DNA from: an uncultured Oscillospiraceae bacterium
Lineage (GTDB): Bacteria; Bacillota; Clostridia; Oscillospirales; Oscillospiraceae
Direction of reading: 5' to 3'
NCBI GenBank assembly: GCA_934567355.1
Contig: CAKTJC010000002.1
Location: 62,001 to 126,000 of the forward strand
Length of the DNA stretch: 64,000 nt
The notes beneath the pieces are model-generated. The model worked only from the letters and a program-made list of their open reading frames with translations. It had not been told where the DNA came from and ran no database searches. This document shows, piece by piece, positions 16,849 to 25,313 of this stretch; positions within the stretch are counted from its first letter, which is position 1; each line of letters starts with the position of its first letter. The translations under genes were made by a program, and so were the position numbers.

Positions 16849-17766
16849 GTGAACCGTTTGAGAAAGAAGAAAATGACCAATCGGCTCCTGAAAAGCGAGG
16901 CAAGGACGGCATACCTCTGCCTGATTCCCTCCATCATCGGCTTGATCGTGCTTACCTATATTCCTCTCGCGGCAGTGTTCGGCTTGAGCCTGTTCCGCTG
17001 GGAGGGCGTCGGCGTCCCACAGTGGGTGGGACTGAAAAACTACATCCGCCTGTTTAACCGGGATCCGTATTTCAAGGATGCCATCTGGGCTACCGTATAT
17101 TTTGCGCTGCTGGCAGTTGCGGGCAGCATGGTCTATTCGCTGGTGGTGGCTCTGCTTCTGAATCGGAAAATTCCTGCCCGCGGTTTTTTCCGGGCAGTGT
17201 TCTATTTGCCCTATGTGCTGCCTGCCATGGCGGTTTACATCGGGTGGAGCTGGCTGTATGAAACCAATTTCGGCCTGCTCAATTATCTGCTCAGTCTGGT
17301 GGGCATCAAAAAGGTGATGTTCATCGGCTCGTCCCAGCTGGTGGTTCCGTCCCTGGCGCTGATCACCGTGTGGCTCTCCGGCAACCTGATCGTCATTTTC
17401 CTGGCAGGGTTCCAGAATGTGCCGCGCATTTATCTGGAGGCGGCGGAGATCGACGGCGCCAATTCCTGGCAGCGCTTCTGGAATGTGACCATTCCCTGCA
17501 TGACCCCCATCATCTTCTATAACCTCCTGATGGCGCTTATTACCAATTTGCAGGTGGTCACCCCCGCGCTGGCGCTGACCAACGGCGGGCCGGGCAACTC
17601 GTCCTGCTTCCTGTCGTACCTGATGTACATCTATGCCTTCCGCAACGGAAAGCTCAGCTACGCCTGCGCCATTGCGTTTATCTCCTTCCTGCTCATTGGC
17701 GTATTCACGGTGATTTTGTTTGCAACCAGCAAGACTTGGATGTTCTCTGCGGGAGGTGACGACTGA
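16849..17766 (+). CDS. Sugar ABC transporter permease (MalF-like)
   Basis: This protein of about 305 residues has six predicted membrane helices. It carries the permease EAA loop YLEAAEIDGANSWQRFWNVT, which contacts the ATPase. The GTG at 16849 is given as start; an ATG at 16873, eight codons later, is equally possible because neither has a strong binding site. It overlaps the next permease by 1 nt. No ATPase gene is present in this cluster, so a shared MsmX/MsmK-type ATPase from elsewhere is expected. Confidence 0.92.
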   Translation: MNRLRKKKMTNRLLKSEARTAYLCLIPSIIGLIVLTYIPLAAVFGLSLFRWEGVGVPQWVGLKNYIRLFNRDPYFKDAIWATVYFALLAVAGSMVYSLVVALLLNRKIPARGFFRAVFYLPYVLPAMAVYIGWSWLYETNFGLLNYLLSLVGIKKVMFIGSSQLVVPSLALITVWLSGNLIVIFLAGFQNVPRIYLEAAEIDGANSWQRFWNVTIPCMTPIIFYNLLMALITNLQVVTPALALTNGGPGNSSCFLSYLMYIYAFRNGKLSYACAIAFISFLLIGVFTVILFATSKTWMFSAGGDD

Positions 17767-18623
17767 TGGCCAAAAATCTGAAGAGTAAGAAAAAGCAGGA
17801 GCGCACTGCCAACATCGTCACGGTGATCGTGCTGATCCTCCTGTCGCTGCTGGTCATGCTGCCCATCTGGTGGATTTTCCGCTCCAGCCTGATGTCCAAC
17901 GGCGAGCTGTTCGAGTGGCCGCCCTCCTTCCTGCCTAAGCGCTGGCTGTTTTCCAACTATGCAAAGACCCTGGAATTCTATCCGTTCTGGAAGTATTTCA
18001 AGAACACCATGACCATCATCGTCCCCGCAGTCCTGGGCGGCACCATCACCGCGACGCTGGGCGGCTATGCCTTTGCCCGCCTGCGCTTCCCGGGGAAGAA
18101 GTTCCTCTTCTCCCTGTGCATCGGCTCCATGCTGCTGCCGACCATGGTTACTCTGATCCCGCTGTACATCATGTGGACACGGGGGCTGAAGCTGGTGGAT
18201 TCCTATCTGCCGCTGATTCTGCCCTATTTCTGCGGCGGCGGCGCGTTCAATATTTTCCTGATCCGCCAGTTTATCTCCACCATTCCCCGGGAGCTTGACG
18301 AGGCTGCTACAATAGACGGTGCAGGACACTTCCGCATCCTGGTCAGCATCATTGTGCCTGCCATCAAGTCCGCCATGATCGTGGTTGCGCTGCTGCTGTT
18401 CATCCAGCTGTGGAACGACCTGCTGCAGCAGATCATCTACATCAATTCGGACAGCAAGTTTACAATTGCCATCGGCCTGTCCCAGTTCAAGGGCTCGCTG
18501 AAATCCGATTGGTCTGCCATCATGTGCGCCACCTGCCTGTCCTTCATCCCCGGTGTAGTATTCTACCTCATCGGCCAGAAGTACTTCGTAGAAGGCATCG
18601 TCATGACGGGCATGAAAAACTGA
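17766..18623 (+). CDS. Sugar ABC transporter permease (MalG-like)
   Basis: This 285-residue protein has six membrane helices and the EAA loop LDEAATIDGAGHFRILVSII. It forms the heterodimeric channel with the upstream permease, whose stop codon it overlaps (TGATG). A short inverted-repeat element starts directly after its stop codon. Together with the binding protein it is a CUT1 importer serving the GH127 enzyme. Confidence 0.93.
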   Translation: MAKNLKSKKKQERTANIVTVIVLILLSLLVMLPIWWIFRSSLMSNGELFEWPPSFLPKRWLFSNYAKTLEFYPFWKYFKNTMTIIVPAVLGGTITATLGGYAFARLRFPGKKFLFSLCIGSMLLPTMVTLIPLYIMWTRGLKLVDSYLPLILPYFCGGGAFNIFLIRQFISTIPRELDEAATIDGAGHFRILVSIIVPAIKSAMIVVALLLFIQLWNDLLQQIIYINSDSKFTIAIGLSQFKGSLKSDWSAIMCATCLSFIPGVVFYLIGQKYFVEGIVMTGMKN

Positions 18624-18733
18624 GGAACCTCTGAATAAATCGTCTGCGGCTGTGAGCGGATCTTTTCCGTCCACTCTACGGTACCGAAAAATCTCTCGCT
18701 CACAGCTCTTGCCAATTTCATCAGAGTTTCCCT
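18623..18733. repeat. Short inverted-repeat element, copy 1
   Basis: The left end AGGAACCTCTGAATAAATC begins at the permease stop codon. The right end, read in reverse complement, is AGGGAAACTCTGATGAAATT, ending just before the ribosome binding site of the DUF624 gene. The inner segment GAAAAATCTCTCGCT...CAGCTCTTGCC is shared with the copy at 53571-53733. It fits a MITE/REP-like intercistronic element. Confidence 0.75.
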
Positions 18734-18750
18734 AAACAAGGAGAATTCCC

Positions 18751-19428
18751 ATGAGTTTATTTGGAAAACGACAGAATCGGGAGGGGGCAGGACTGCCTCT
18801 GCCGGAGGGCGGCTTTCGCCGGTACGCGGCGGTGCTTAGCTCCAATTTCTGGAAGCTCGTGGGGCTGAACCTGATTTTTATCCTGTTTTCCCTGCCGGTC
18901 ATCACCATCCCGGCGGCGCTGTGCGGCGTGAACCGGGTGTGCATGCTGCTGATCCGCAACGGATACTGCTTCGTATGGGGCGATTTCTGGGAGGAATTCC
19001 GCCGCAGCTTCCGCAGAAGCCTGCTTCCGGGGCTGCTGTTTGCGTCGCTGCTTTTCCTGGGCTATTATGCCATGAGCCTGGGGCTGACCAACGCGGGGCT
19101 TCCTGTGTGGTCGATGCTGTTTTGGGCAATCGGCTTTGCCGCGGCGGCGGCAGGAATCTGCTGGGGCGGCTACTTCTTCGCGCTGGTTTCCCTGCTGGAT
19201 CAGAAAAATGGGCTCATGCTGAGAAATGCCTGGCTGCTGTGCATGCTCAGCCCGCTGAAGAGCTTTGCCGTGCTGGCGCTGCTGCTGGCAATGGGCTTCG
19301 TGCTGGCGATCCTGATGCCGATTTCCATTGTGCTGCTGCTCACCTGCGCTGTGGTGCTGGTGCAGTACACCCTGTGCTTTTTCGTCCACGGGCTGGCAGA
19401 CCGGTACATTCTGACAAAAGCAGAATAA
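18751..19428 (+). CDS. DUF624 (YesL-like) membrane protein
   Basis: This 225-residue membrane protein has about five hydrophobic segments. It has the family pattern near the N-terminus (NLIFILFSLPVITIPAAL) and an aromatic-rich stretch before a basic segment (WGDFWEEFRRSFRRS). YesL-like proteins are usually encoded next to sugar ABC transporters and are thought to help them, but the mechanism is unknown. The ATG follows AAGGAG. It ends the arabinoside cluster and is followed by a large hairpin. A paralogue lies at 47331-47954 beside the second sugar transporter. Confidence 0.85.
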   Translation: MSLFGKRQNREGAGLPLPEGGFRRYAAVLSSNFWKLVGLNLIFILFSLPVITIPAALCGVNRVCMLLIRNGYCFVWGDFWEEFRRSFRRSLLPGLLFASLLFLGYYAMSLGLTNAGLPVWSMLFWAIGFAAAAAGICWGGYFFALVSLLDQKNGLMLRNAWLLCMLSPLKSFAVLALLLAMGFVLAILMPISIVLLLTCAVVLVQYTLCFFVHGLADRYILTKAE

Positions 19429-19433
19429 ACAGA

Positions 19434-19472
19434 CCATCATCCGGGGCTTTCCGACGAGAGCCCCGGATGATA
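19434..19472 (+). terminator. Hairpin after the DUF624 gene
   Basis: A 13-bp perfect stem ATCATCCGGGGCT / AGCCCCGGATGAT lies 6 nt after the stop codon. There is no clear T-run, so termination strength is uncertain. Confidence 0.6.
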
Positions 19473-19480
19473 AGCCGTCC

Positions 19481-19508
19481 TTGACAAAAGACATATTTCC
19501 TGTATAAT
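19481..19508 (+). promoter_or_regulatory. Strong promoter of the CNNM leader transcript
   Basis: TTGACA (19481-19486) and TATAAT (19503-19508), 16 nt apart, are both perfect consensus. Transcription would start about 200 nt before the CNNM start codon, giving a long leader. Confidence 0.8.
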
Positions 19509-19543
19509 AAACACAATTACTGAAACGAAAGGAAGGAAGCAGC

Positions 19544-19627
19544 ATGGACACCGACGGCGGCGACTACCCCAGTAACGAACCTGTCCGTCATCTGTTTTTG
19601 AGAGCATATCTGCGCTGCATCGAGTAG
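19544..19627 (+). CDS. 27-residue leader ORF upstream of the CNNM transporter gene
   Basis: An ATG preceded by AAAGGAAGGAAG starts a 27-codon frame that begins MDTDGGDYPS and ends LRCIE. It lies between a consensus promoter and the CNNM gene. Twelve bases inside it (19587-19598) are exactly complementary to 19678-19689, just before the CNNM ribosome binding site. No family was recognised. Its position suggests a regulatory leader peptide sensing translation or a metal, but this is inference. Confidence 0.45.
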   Translation: MDTDGGDYPSNEPVRHLFLRAYLRCIE

Positions 19628-19689
19628 GGCGGATGTGCTTTTTGTGCGTTTTTACGCATTTTGACGTACTTATCAACAAAACAGATGAC
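19587..19689 (+). promoter_or_regulatory. Long-range RNA pairing in the CNNM leader
   Basis: GTCATCTGTTTT (19587-19598) and AAAACAGATGAC (19678-19689) are perfect 12-bp complements. The 3' arm ends 4 nt before the AAAGGAG ribosome binding site of the CNNM gene. The 5' arm lies in the leader ORF, so ribosome movement there could open the helix. Confidence 0.5.
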
Positions 19690-19709
19690 TGAAAAAGGAG
19701 TTACATAAA

Positions 19710-20966
19710 TTGTCTACAACGACCTGTATATTTATTATGGCAGTGTGCCTGCTGCTTTCCGCCTATTTTTCCGCGACGGAGACAGCCTTTTCTTCTGCCA
19801 ATTCCACCCGCCTGAAAACACTGGCGGAGAAGGGCAATAAGCGCGCCGCGCTGGCCTGCAAGCTGCTGGAGGAGTACGATAAGCTGCTGTCCACCATTCT
19901 GATCGGTAATAATATTGTCAATATTCTTATGGCCTCCATCGGTACGGTGCTCTTTGCCAAGCACTATGGTGATGCAGGCGCGACGCTCTCCACCGTGGTG
20001 GTCACGGTGGTGGTGCTGATTTTCGGCGAAATTTCCCCCAAGAGCGTGGCAAAGGACTGCGCGGAGAAATTTGCCATGTTCTCCGCCCCCTTCCTGCGGG
20101 TGCTGATCTGGATTTTGATTCCGGTGAACTGGCTGTTTTCCCTGTGGAAAAAGCTGCTTGCCAAGCTGTTCCACCTGAGCGCGGACAGCAAAATGTCCCA
20201 GGAAGAGCTGCTGATGCTGGTCGACGAGGTGCAGCAGGATGGCAGCATCGATAAAAACGAGGGCGAGCTGCTGAGGAACGCCATCGATTTTTCCGAGCAG
20301 CAGGCGCAGGATATTTTGATCCATCGGGTCGACCTGGCCGCCCTGCCCATCACCGCCAGCAGGGAAGAGGTGGCGCAGATGTTTACCCAGACCAAGTATT
20401 CCCGCTTGCTGATCTACCAGGATTCCATCGACCATATCCTGGGCACGGTGCATCAGAAGGATTTTTATGTCGGCTGCGGCATTACGGATAAGCCTCTGGC
20501 AGAGATCATTGCGCCCCCGCTGTTTGTGCTGGAGAATGAGCCCATCAGCCAGTTGCTGAAAAAGCTCCAGCAGGCCAAGACCCATGTGGCCGTGGTGGTG
20601 GATGAGTACGGCGGTACCTGCGGCATCGTCACCATGGAGGATATTCTGGAGGAGCTTGTGGGAGAGATCTGGGACGAGCACGACGAGGAAGAGGTGTTCA
20701 TCCACAAAACACCGGAGGGCAGCTTCCTGGTGGATGCCGGAATGGATTTTGAGGACTTTGCCGCTTATTTCCATCTGAAAACCGATTCCGAGATGGTGTC
20801 CGTCAGCGGTTGGGTCATGGAGCAGTTCGGCCAGGTGCCGGAGGTGGGGGACAGCTTCCCCTTTGCCAATCTGCATGTGACCGTCACCAAGGTGGATAAC
20901 CACCGCATCGAGCAGATCCAGGTTTCTCAGCAGGCAGGCGTGCCCGCCGGGGAAACGACGCCGTGA
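19710..20966 (+). CDS. CNNM/CorC (hemolysin C-like) family transporter
   Basis: This 418-residue protein starts at TTG, supported by AAAGGAG at 9 nt spacing. The N-terminal CNNM (DUF21) membrane domain has the motifs [15 protein letters not shown] and [10 protein letters not shown] pair of CBS domains spans about residues 205-325, with [28 protein letters not shown], and a C-terminal CorC/HlyC domain ends with [18 protein letters not shown]/CorC proteins are Mg2+ exporters or Mg/Co resistance proteins. It is transcribed from its own promoter through a structured leader. The esterase gene begins 18 nt downstream. Confidence 0.94.
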   Translation: MSTTTCIFIMAVCLLLSAYFSATETAFSSANSTRLKTLAEKGNKRAALACKLLEEYDKLLSTILIGNNIVNILMASIGTVLFAKHYGDAGATLSTVVVTVVVLIFGEISPKSVAKDCAEKFAMFSAPFLRVLIWILIPVNWLFSLWKKLLAKLFHLSADSKMSQEELLMLVDEVQQDGSIDKNEGELLRNAIDFSEQQAQDILIHRVDLAALPITASREEVAQMFTQTKYSRLLIYQDSIDHILGTVHQKDFYVGCGITDKPLAEIIAPPLFVLENEPISQLLKKLQQAKTHVAVVVDEYGGTCGIVTMEDILEELVGEIWDEHDEEEVFIHKTPEGSFLVDAGMDFEDFAAYFHLKTDSEMVSVSGWVMEQFGQVPEVGDSFPFANLHVTVTKVDNHRIEQIQVSQQAGVPAGETTP

Positions 20967-20984
20967 AAGAGAGTGTGAAGGAAA

Positions 20985-21824
20985 TTGAACGTTCAACAGA
21001 TCCATTTGAAGGATGTATACCCCATGCTGGGCGCGGCGAATGCCGACCCGACTCTGACGGTGTATCTTCCCGATAACCTTTCTGAAATGGGCAGGCAGGA
21101 GCGGCTGCGCCCGTGCCTGCTGATTTGCCCCGGCGGCGGCTATGTGATGTGCAGCCAGCGGGAGTCGGAGCCGATCGCGCTGCAGTTCCTGCCGGAGGGC
21201 TATAATGTATTTGTCCTGACCTATTCCGTTGCGCCCCACCGCTTCCCCACCCAGCTGCGGGAGGTCGCTGCCGCCATGGAGCTGATTTACGCGCGCGCGG
21301 CGCAGTGGCACTGCGATACTGGTCGGGTTGCCATCATGGGCTTCTCTGCCGGCGGCCACCTGGCTGCTCACTATTCCACTTGCTTCGATTGCCCCGAGGT
21401 GCGGGAGGTTTTCCCGGAGAGCAAGGGCGTTCAGGCAGCCATCCTGGGCTATCCCGTGATCTCCGCCGACCCCAAGGTCGCCCACCTGGGCAGCTTCGAG
21501 AACCTGGTGGGGCACCTGCCGCTGACGGCGGAGGAGGAAGCCCGTTTCTCCTGCCAGACCCATGTGACCGGCTGCACGCCGCCCACCTTCCTGTGGCATA
21601 CCGCCCCGGATGACTGCGTGCCGGTGATGAACAGTCTGCTCTACGCCCAGGCGCTGGCAGAGCACGGCGTCCCCTTCGCCATGCGTGTCTATCCCTGCGG
21701 CGGGCATGGCCTTGCCACTGTGGACACGCAGACCAATGATTCCCTGAGCCCGTCCGTGGCGCTGGCCGCCGACTGGCTCCCCGCCGCCAAACAATGGCTG
21801 CGGATCGTGTTTGGAAATTTCTGA
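20985..21824 (+). CDS. Alpha/beta hydrolase, xylan-esterase/BD-FAE-like
   Basis: In this 279-residue protein the nucleophile elbow is GFSAGGHLA, the acid aspartate lies in TAPDDCVPVMNS and the histidine in CGGHGLA. The N-terminal part CLLICPGGGYVMCSQRESEPIA gives the oxyanion-hole pattern of acetyl/feruloyl esterases acting on plant polysaccharides. There is no signal peptide. The start is TTG, preceded by GAAGGAA. It could deacetylate oligosaccharides imported by the upstream transporter, although the CNNM gene lies between. Confidence 0.85.
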   Translation: MNVQQIHLKDVYPMLGAANADPTLTVYLPDNLSEMGRQERLRPCLLICPGGGYVMCSQRESEPIALQFLPEGYNVFVLTYSVAPHRFPTQLREVAAAMELIYARAAQWHCDTGRVAIMGFSAGGHLAAHYSTCFDCPEVREVFPESKGVQAAILGYPVISADPKVAHLGSFENLVGHLPLTAEEEARFSCQTHVTGCTPPTFLWHTAPDDCVPVMNSLLYAQALAEHGVPFAMRVYPCGGHGLATVDTQTNDSLSPSVALAADWLPAAKQWLRIVFGNF

Positions 21825-21853
21825 AGCGAAGAACGCTGCGAGAGCAATTCTGC

Positions 21854-21882
21854 TTGTAAAGATGGCTGCGGAAGTGTATAAT
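21854..21882 (+). promoter_or_regulatory. Promoter of the mntA-hepT pair
   Basis: TTGTAA (21854-21859) and TATAAT (21877-21882) have a 17-nt spacer, about 20 nt upstream of the mntA start codon. Confidence 0.65.
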
Positions 21883-21902
21883 AAAAGCGAGGAGGGACGC
21901 CT

Positions 21903-22229
21903 ATGATTTATTCGCTTGAGGAGATCAAAGCACGTGTCCTGCCGCTTGTGCAGAAGTATCATATCCCTGCAATATACCTGTTTGGTTCCTATGCCCGCGG
22001 AGAGGCGCGGGAGGACAGCGATCTGGACTTCCTGGTAGACACTGCGGGGTCGAAGCTGACTTCATTGCTCACACTGGGTGCACTTTATTGCGACCTGGAG
22101 GATGCATTTCAAAAGAAAATTGACCTGCTTACTGTCCGCGGCGTCCTGGCGCACAGTGAAACGCCGAGCGACCGGAATTTTCAAGATGTGATTTTTCGGG
22201 AGAGGGTGAGGCTGGATGATGTCGCCTGA
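21903..22229 (+). CDS. mntA: MntA-type minimal nucleotidyltransferase antitoxin
   Basis: This 108-residue protein has the nucleotidyltransferase signature GSYARGEAREDSDLD, an exact GSX10DXD motif (G28 S29, D40, D42). MntA proteins neutralise HEPN toxins by transferring AMP to a tyrosine next to the HEPN active site. The ATG follows GAGGAGGGA and the gene has its own promoter. It overlaps the HEPN gene by 14 nt, the usual order for this toxin-antitoxin type. Base composition is a little more AT-rich than the neighbours, which fits a mobile defence gene. Confidence 0.88.
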   Translation: MIYSLEEIKARVLPLVQKYHIPAIYLFGSYARGEAREDSDLDFLVDTAGSKLTSLLTLGALYCDLEDAFQKKIDLLTVRGVLAHSETPSDRNFQDVIFRERVRLDDVA

Positions 22230-22584
22230 TTTGCAGCGGATTGAGCATATCCGGGACTATTGTCGGGCAATTGCCAGGACGATTGAGCGGTATGGGGCGT
22301 CTTTTGACGTTTATGAAAAGGACGAGGATTATCAGAGGTCGGTCTGCTTTTCAATCCTGCAGATAGGAGAATTGAGCGGCGGCCTTTCGGCACAGTACAG
22401 GCAGGCAACCGCAAGCCGCATTCAGTGGGGGCCAATGAAGGGAATGCGAAACCTTGTCGCCCATAATTATGGAAAGATGGATCAGATGATCGTCTGGGAG
22501 ACGGCAACGGTGGATATTCCAGAGCTGCTCCGCTTCTGTGAGGAGCAGTTAAGCCAACCAGACCTGTTGGAGAAGAGAGAATGA
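22216..22584 (+). CDS. hepT: HepT-like HEPN ribonuclease toxin (DUF86)
   Basis: This 122-residue, mostly helical protein has the HEPN RNase motif RNLVAHNY (R78, H83, Y85), an exact RX4HXY. In characterised pairs the arginine and histidine are catalytic and the tyrosine is AMPylated by MntA. It overlaps mntA by 14 nt and the next gene by 4 nt (AATGA). The intact motifs suggest a functional pair; activity is inferred from family knowledge. Confidence 0.88.
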   Translation: MMSPDLQRIEHIRDYCRAIARTIERYGASFDVYEKDEDYQRSVCFSILQIGELSGGLSAQYRQATASRIQWGPMKGMRNLVAHNYGKMDQMIVWETATVDIPELLRFCEEQLSQPDLLEKRE

Positions 22585-22949
22585 CAAAGCAGGAAATCGT
22601 CCGCGCCTATTTTGACGCGTGGCTTCAGAAGAGTATTCAAACGGTGGCGCACACCTTTTCGGAGGACGCGGTTTATACGGAGTGCTATGGGCCGCAGTAC
22701 CATGGACTGCGCCAGATTCTGAAGTGGTTTGCCGACTGGAACCAGAAGGGCGCCGTGCTTCAGTGGGACATTCACCGCATGGTGGAGCAGGGACGGACAG
22801 TCGTGGTGCAATGGTTCTTCCGGTGCGATTACGACGGCACTGTCAGCGGCTTTGACGGCGTTTCCGTCATCGATTTCGATGAAGCCGACAAGATTTGCAG
22901 GCTCAGCGAATATCAATCCGAGCCGAAGCGTGTTTTTCCATATGATTGA
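22581..22949 (+). CDS. NTF2-like / SnoaL-like domain protein
   Basis: This 122-residue protein has the cone-shaped NTF2-fold pattern: an N-terminal helix (TKQEIVRAYFDAWLQK), then FSEDAVYTECYG and a W-rich sheet. No catalytic function can be assigned. It overlaps hepT by 4 nt, so it is the third gene of the toxin-antitoxin transcript, and it ends before a terminator. Whether it is functionally tied to the pair or a passenger is open. Confidence 0.75.
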   Translation: MTKQEIVRAYFDAWLQKSIQTVAHTFSEDAVYTECYGPQYHGLRQILKWFADWNQKGAVLQWDIHRMVEQGRTVVVQWFFRCDYDGTVSGFDGVSVIDFDEADKICRLSEYQSEPKRVFPYD

Positions 22950-22961
22950 TCAGACGGTAGG

Positions 22962-22994
22962 TTCCCCGTGCAGAAATGCACGGGGAAATTTTAT
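22962..22994 (+). terminator. Terminator after the mntA-hepT operon
   Basis: TTCCCCGTGCA / TGCACGGGGAA with a 4-nt loop is followed by ATTTTAT. Confidence 0.75.
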
Positions 22995-23017
22995 GGGAGA
23001 ACGGCTGAAGAAATCAC

Positions 23018-23048
23018 TTGACTCTATAACGATTGTAGAGTTTACTAT
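23018..23048 (+). promoter_or_regulatory. MerR-type promoter and operator
   Basis: TTGACT (23018-23023) and TACTAT (23043-23048) are 19 nt apart, the long spacer typical of MerR-activated promoters. The dyad CTCTATAACGATTGTAGAG (23022-23040) fills the spacer. The MerR-family gene two ORFs downstream is the likely regulator. Confidence 0.85.
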
Positions 23049-23081
23049 AGAGGAAACGAAATCAAAGGAAGGCGCATTCCC

Positions 23082-24440
23082 ATGGAGAAGAATTTGACAA
23101 CCGGCAGCGTGGCCCGCAACGTGGTGCTGTTTTCTCTGCCGTATTTGCTTTCATATTTCCTGCAGACGCTGTACGGCATGGCGGATCTGTTTATCATCGG
23201 GCAGTTTGAGGGGGTCGCCAGCACCACTGCGGTATCGGTTGGCTCTCAGGTGATGCATATGCTCACGGTGATGATCGTGGGGCTGGCCATGGGCACCACG
23301 GTCAGCATCGGTCAGGCGGTGGGCAGCGGAGACCGGAAGCGGGCAGCCCAGAGCATTGGAAACACGGCAACGCTTTTTATGGCGGTGTCCGCCGGACTGA
23401 CGGTGGCGCTGCTCCTGCTGGTGCGTCCCATTGTCCGCGTTATGTCCACGCCGGAGGCGGCGGTGGAGAGCACTGTGCGCTATCTTACCATCTGCTTTAT
23501 CGGCATTCCCTTCATCACGGCGTATAACATCGTCAGCTCCATTTTTCGGGGGCTGGGGGACAGCAAAAGTCCCATGTATTTTATTGCCGTGGCCTGCGTG
23601 GCCAACATTGCGCTGGATTATCTGTTTATGGGGGCGCTTCATATGGGTGCGGCCGGGGCGGCGCTGGGCACCACGTTGGCTCAGGCCATCAGCGTGGCGG
23701 TGTCGCTGACGGTGATCATGATAAAGCGAAGCATTTCTCTCTGCAAAGCGGATTTTAAGCCGAACCGTGCGGTGATGGAGAAGATCCTTTCCGTCGGACT
23801 GCCCATCACATTGCAGGATGGCTTTATTCAGGTGTCATTTATTGTCATAACCATCATTGCCAACCAGCGCGGGCTGACGGATGCAGCCGCCGTTGGCATT
23901 GTGGAGAAGGTGATCGGTTTCCTGTTCCTGATCCCGTCATCCATGCTTTCCGCCGTTTCCGCTTTGGGCGCACAGAACATCGGGGCGGGGAAACCGGAGC
24001 GGGCGGTTGCTACTTTGCGCTATGCCATCCTGATAGCAGGCGGCTTCGGCCTGATGATTGCCGTGGGCATCCAGTTCATTGCCGAGCCAATTGTTGCCCT
24101 TTTTACCGACGGAACCCGGGCGGACGGAGCGGAAGTTATCCGCCTGGGCGGGCAATATCTGCGGGGCTACATCTGGGATAGCTTTTTGGCGGGGATCCAG
24201 TTCAGCTTCAGCGGGTATTTCTGCGCCATTGGCAGGTCGGGGCTGTCTTTCCTCCACAATTTTCTCTCTATCGTCTGCGTGCGGGTGCCGGGTGCTTATC
24301 TGACTTCCCGATGGTTTCCCCGGACGCTGCTGCCCATGGGGCTTGCATCGGCCTGCGGCTCTCTGTTTTCCAGCATTATTTGTATAATTGCCTTTGCGGT
24401 GCTTCAGCACCGGAGCAGGCAGGGAGGGCAGCATGGATAG
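23082..24440 (+). CDS. MATE family efflux transporter
   Basis: This 452-residue protein has about 12 membrane helices. The N-terminal MATE signature (FSLPYLLSYFLQTLYGMADLFIIGQF) and the second-half repeat (GLPITLQDGFIQVSFIVI) are clear. It sits behind a MerR-type promoter and overlaps the MerR gene, so it is probably a drug-inducible exporter. It is different in sequence from the other MATE protein in the window (10589-11965). Its substrate is unknown. Confidence 0.93.
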   Translation: MEKNLTTGSVARNVVLFSLPYLLSYFLQTLYGMADLFIIGQFEGVASTTAVSVGSQVMHMLTVMIVGLAMGTTVSIGQAVGSGDRKRAAQSIGNTATLFMAVSAGLTVALLLLVRPIVRVMSTPEAAVESTVRYLTICFIGIPFITAYNIVSSIFRGLGDSKSPMYFIAVACVANIALDYLFMGALHMGAAGAALGTTLAQAISVAVSLTVIMIKRSISLCKADFKPNRAVMEKILSVGLPITLQDGFIQVSFIVITIIANQRGLTDAAAVGIVEKVIGFLFLIPSSMLSAVSALGAQNIGAGKPERAVATLRYAILIAGGFGLMIAVGIQFIAEPIVALFTDGTRADGAEVIRLGGQYLRGYIWDSFLAGIQFSFSGYFCAIGRSGLSFLHNFLSIVCVRVPGAYLTSRWFPRTLLPMGLASACGSLFSSIICIIAFAVLQHRSRQGGQHG

Positions 24441-25272
24441 GCGGCTTTTTTCCATTGGAGAGGTGGCAAAGCTTTTTCAGCTCAGCGTCAGCAGCATTCG
24501 CCATTACGAAGCGCTGGGGCTTCTGACCCCGGAATACGTGGACCCTGCCACCGGCTATCGCTACTTTGGTCCCCGACAGTTTGAGGTGTTCAATACCATC
24601 CGCTACCTGCGGGCACTGGATATGCCGCTGGAGGAGATCGCCGACTTCCTGCACAACCGGGACGTGGACAAAATGGAGGACATGCTGCGGGAACAGAAGG
24701 CGGCTGTAGCAGAAAAGCGGCGTGAGCTTCGTCGCATTGAGCGTAAGATCGATGCGCAGCTCCGGCGGCTCTGCGATGCCCAGGCCTCCACCTTGGGTAA
24801 AATTGAATTCTTGCAGGCACCGGCCTGCCGCCTTTTCTGGGTGGAGGATTCTCTGACCATGCACAACAGCGATGATATTGAACTTTCCACCAGCCGCCTG
24901 GCAGAGGCACAGGCGGAGGCAAGCATTTTTCTGGGAAAGGTGGGATTTGGCATTTCTCAGCGGCATTTGCAGCAGCACAGCTATGAGCGCTACGACGGCG
25001 TCTTTCTCCTGCTGGATGAAGCCGACCGCTTTGACGGCAATGTCATTGAGCTTCCTTCCGCGTCCTGCGTCCGGGTGCGCTTTCGGGGGCATCATCTCCA
25101 ATCCCCGGAACAGTACCGCCGTCTGGAAACGTATATGGGCGCCCATGGCCTGACCGTCTGCGGCTTCTCGCGGGAAATTACCATCATCGATCAGGGGCTG
25201 ACCAGCGACACAGAGAAATTCGTAACAGAAATTACGATCCCGGTGCAGGAAAGAAATGAATTCCATATATAA
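24433..25272 (+). CDS. MerR family regulator with GyrI-like effector domain
   Basis: In this 279-residue protein the N-terminal winged helix matches MerR (FSIGEVAKLFQLSVSSIRHY, then GYRYFGPRQFEVF). A coiled-coil dimerisation helix (about 80-115) is followed by a C-terminal region of about 150 residues resembling the drug-binding GyrI-like domain of BmrR-type regulators. It overlaps the MATE stop codon by 8 nt. The gene order and the 19-nt-spacer promoter suggest it activates the MATE gene and itself on binding a hydrophobic cation or drug. Confidence 0.9.
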   Translation: MDRRLFSIGEVAKLFQLSVSSIRHYEALGLLTPEYVDPATGYRYFGPRQFEVFNTIRYLRALDMPLEEIADFLHNRDVDKMEDMLREQKAAVAEKRRELRRIERKIDAQLRRLCDAQASTLGKIEFLQAPACRLFWVEDSLTMHNSDDIELSTSRLAEAQAEASIFLGKVGFGISQRHLQQHSYERYDGVFLLLDEADRFDGNVIELPSASCVRVRFRGHHLQSPEQYRRLETYMGAHGLTVCGFSREITIIDQGLTSDTEKFVTEITIPVQERNEFHI

Positions 25273-25310
25273 AAGCATCCTCCCCGGCGTGATCTGCCGG
25301 GGAGGATGCT
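25271..25310 (-). terminator. Terminator of the XRE regulator gene
   Basis: A 14-bp stem AGCATCCTCCCCGG / CCGGGGAGGATGCT has a TTTT run on the minus strand. It lies directly after the convergent MerR gene and may serve both. Confidence 0.7.
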
Positions 25311-25313
25311 GCC

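Noticed and set aside
19701..21962. A 753-codon minus-strand frame over the CNNM and esterase genes
   Set aside because: Both plus-strand genes have diagnostic motifs; this frame has none.
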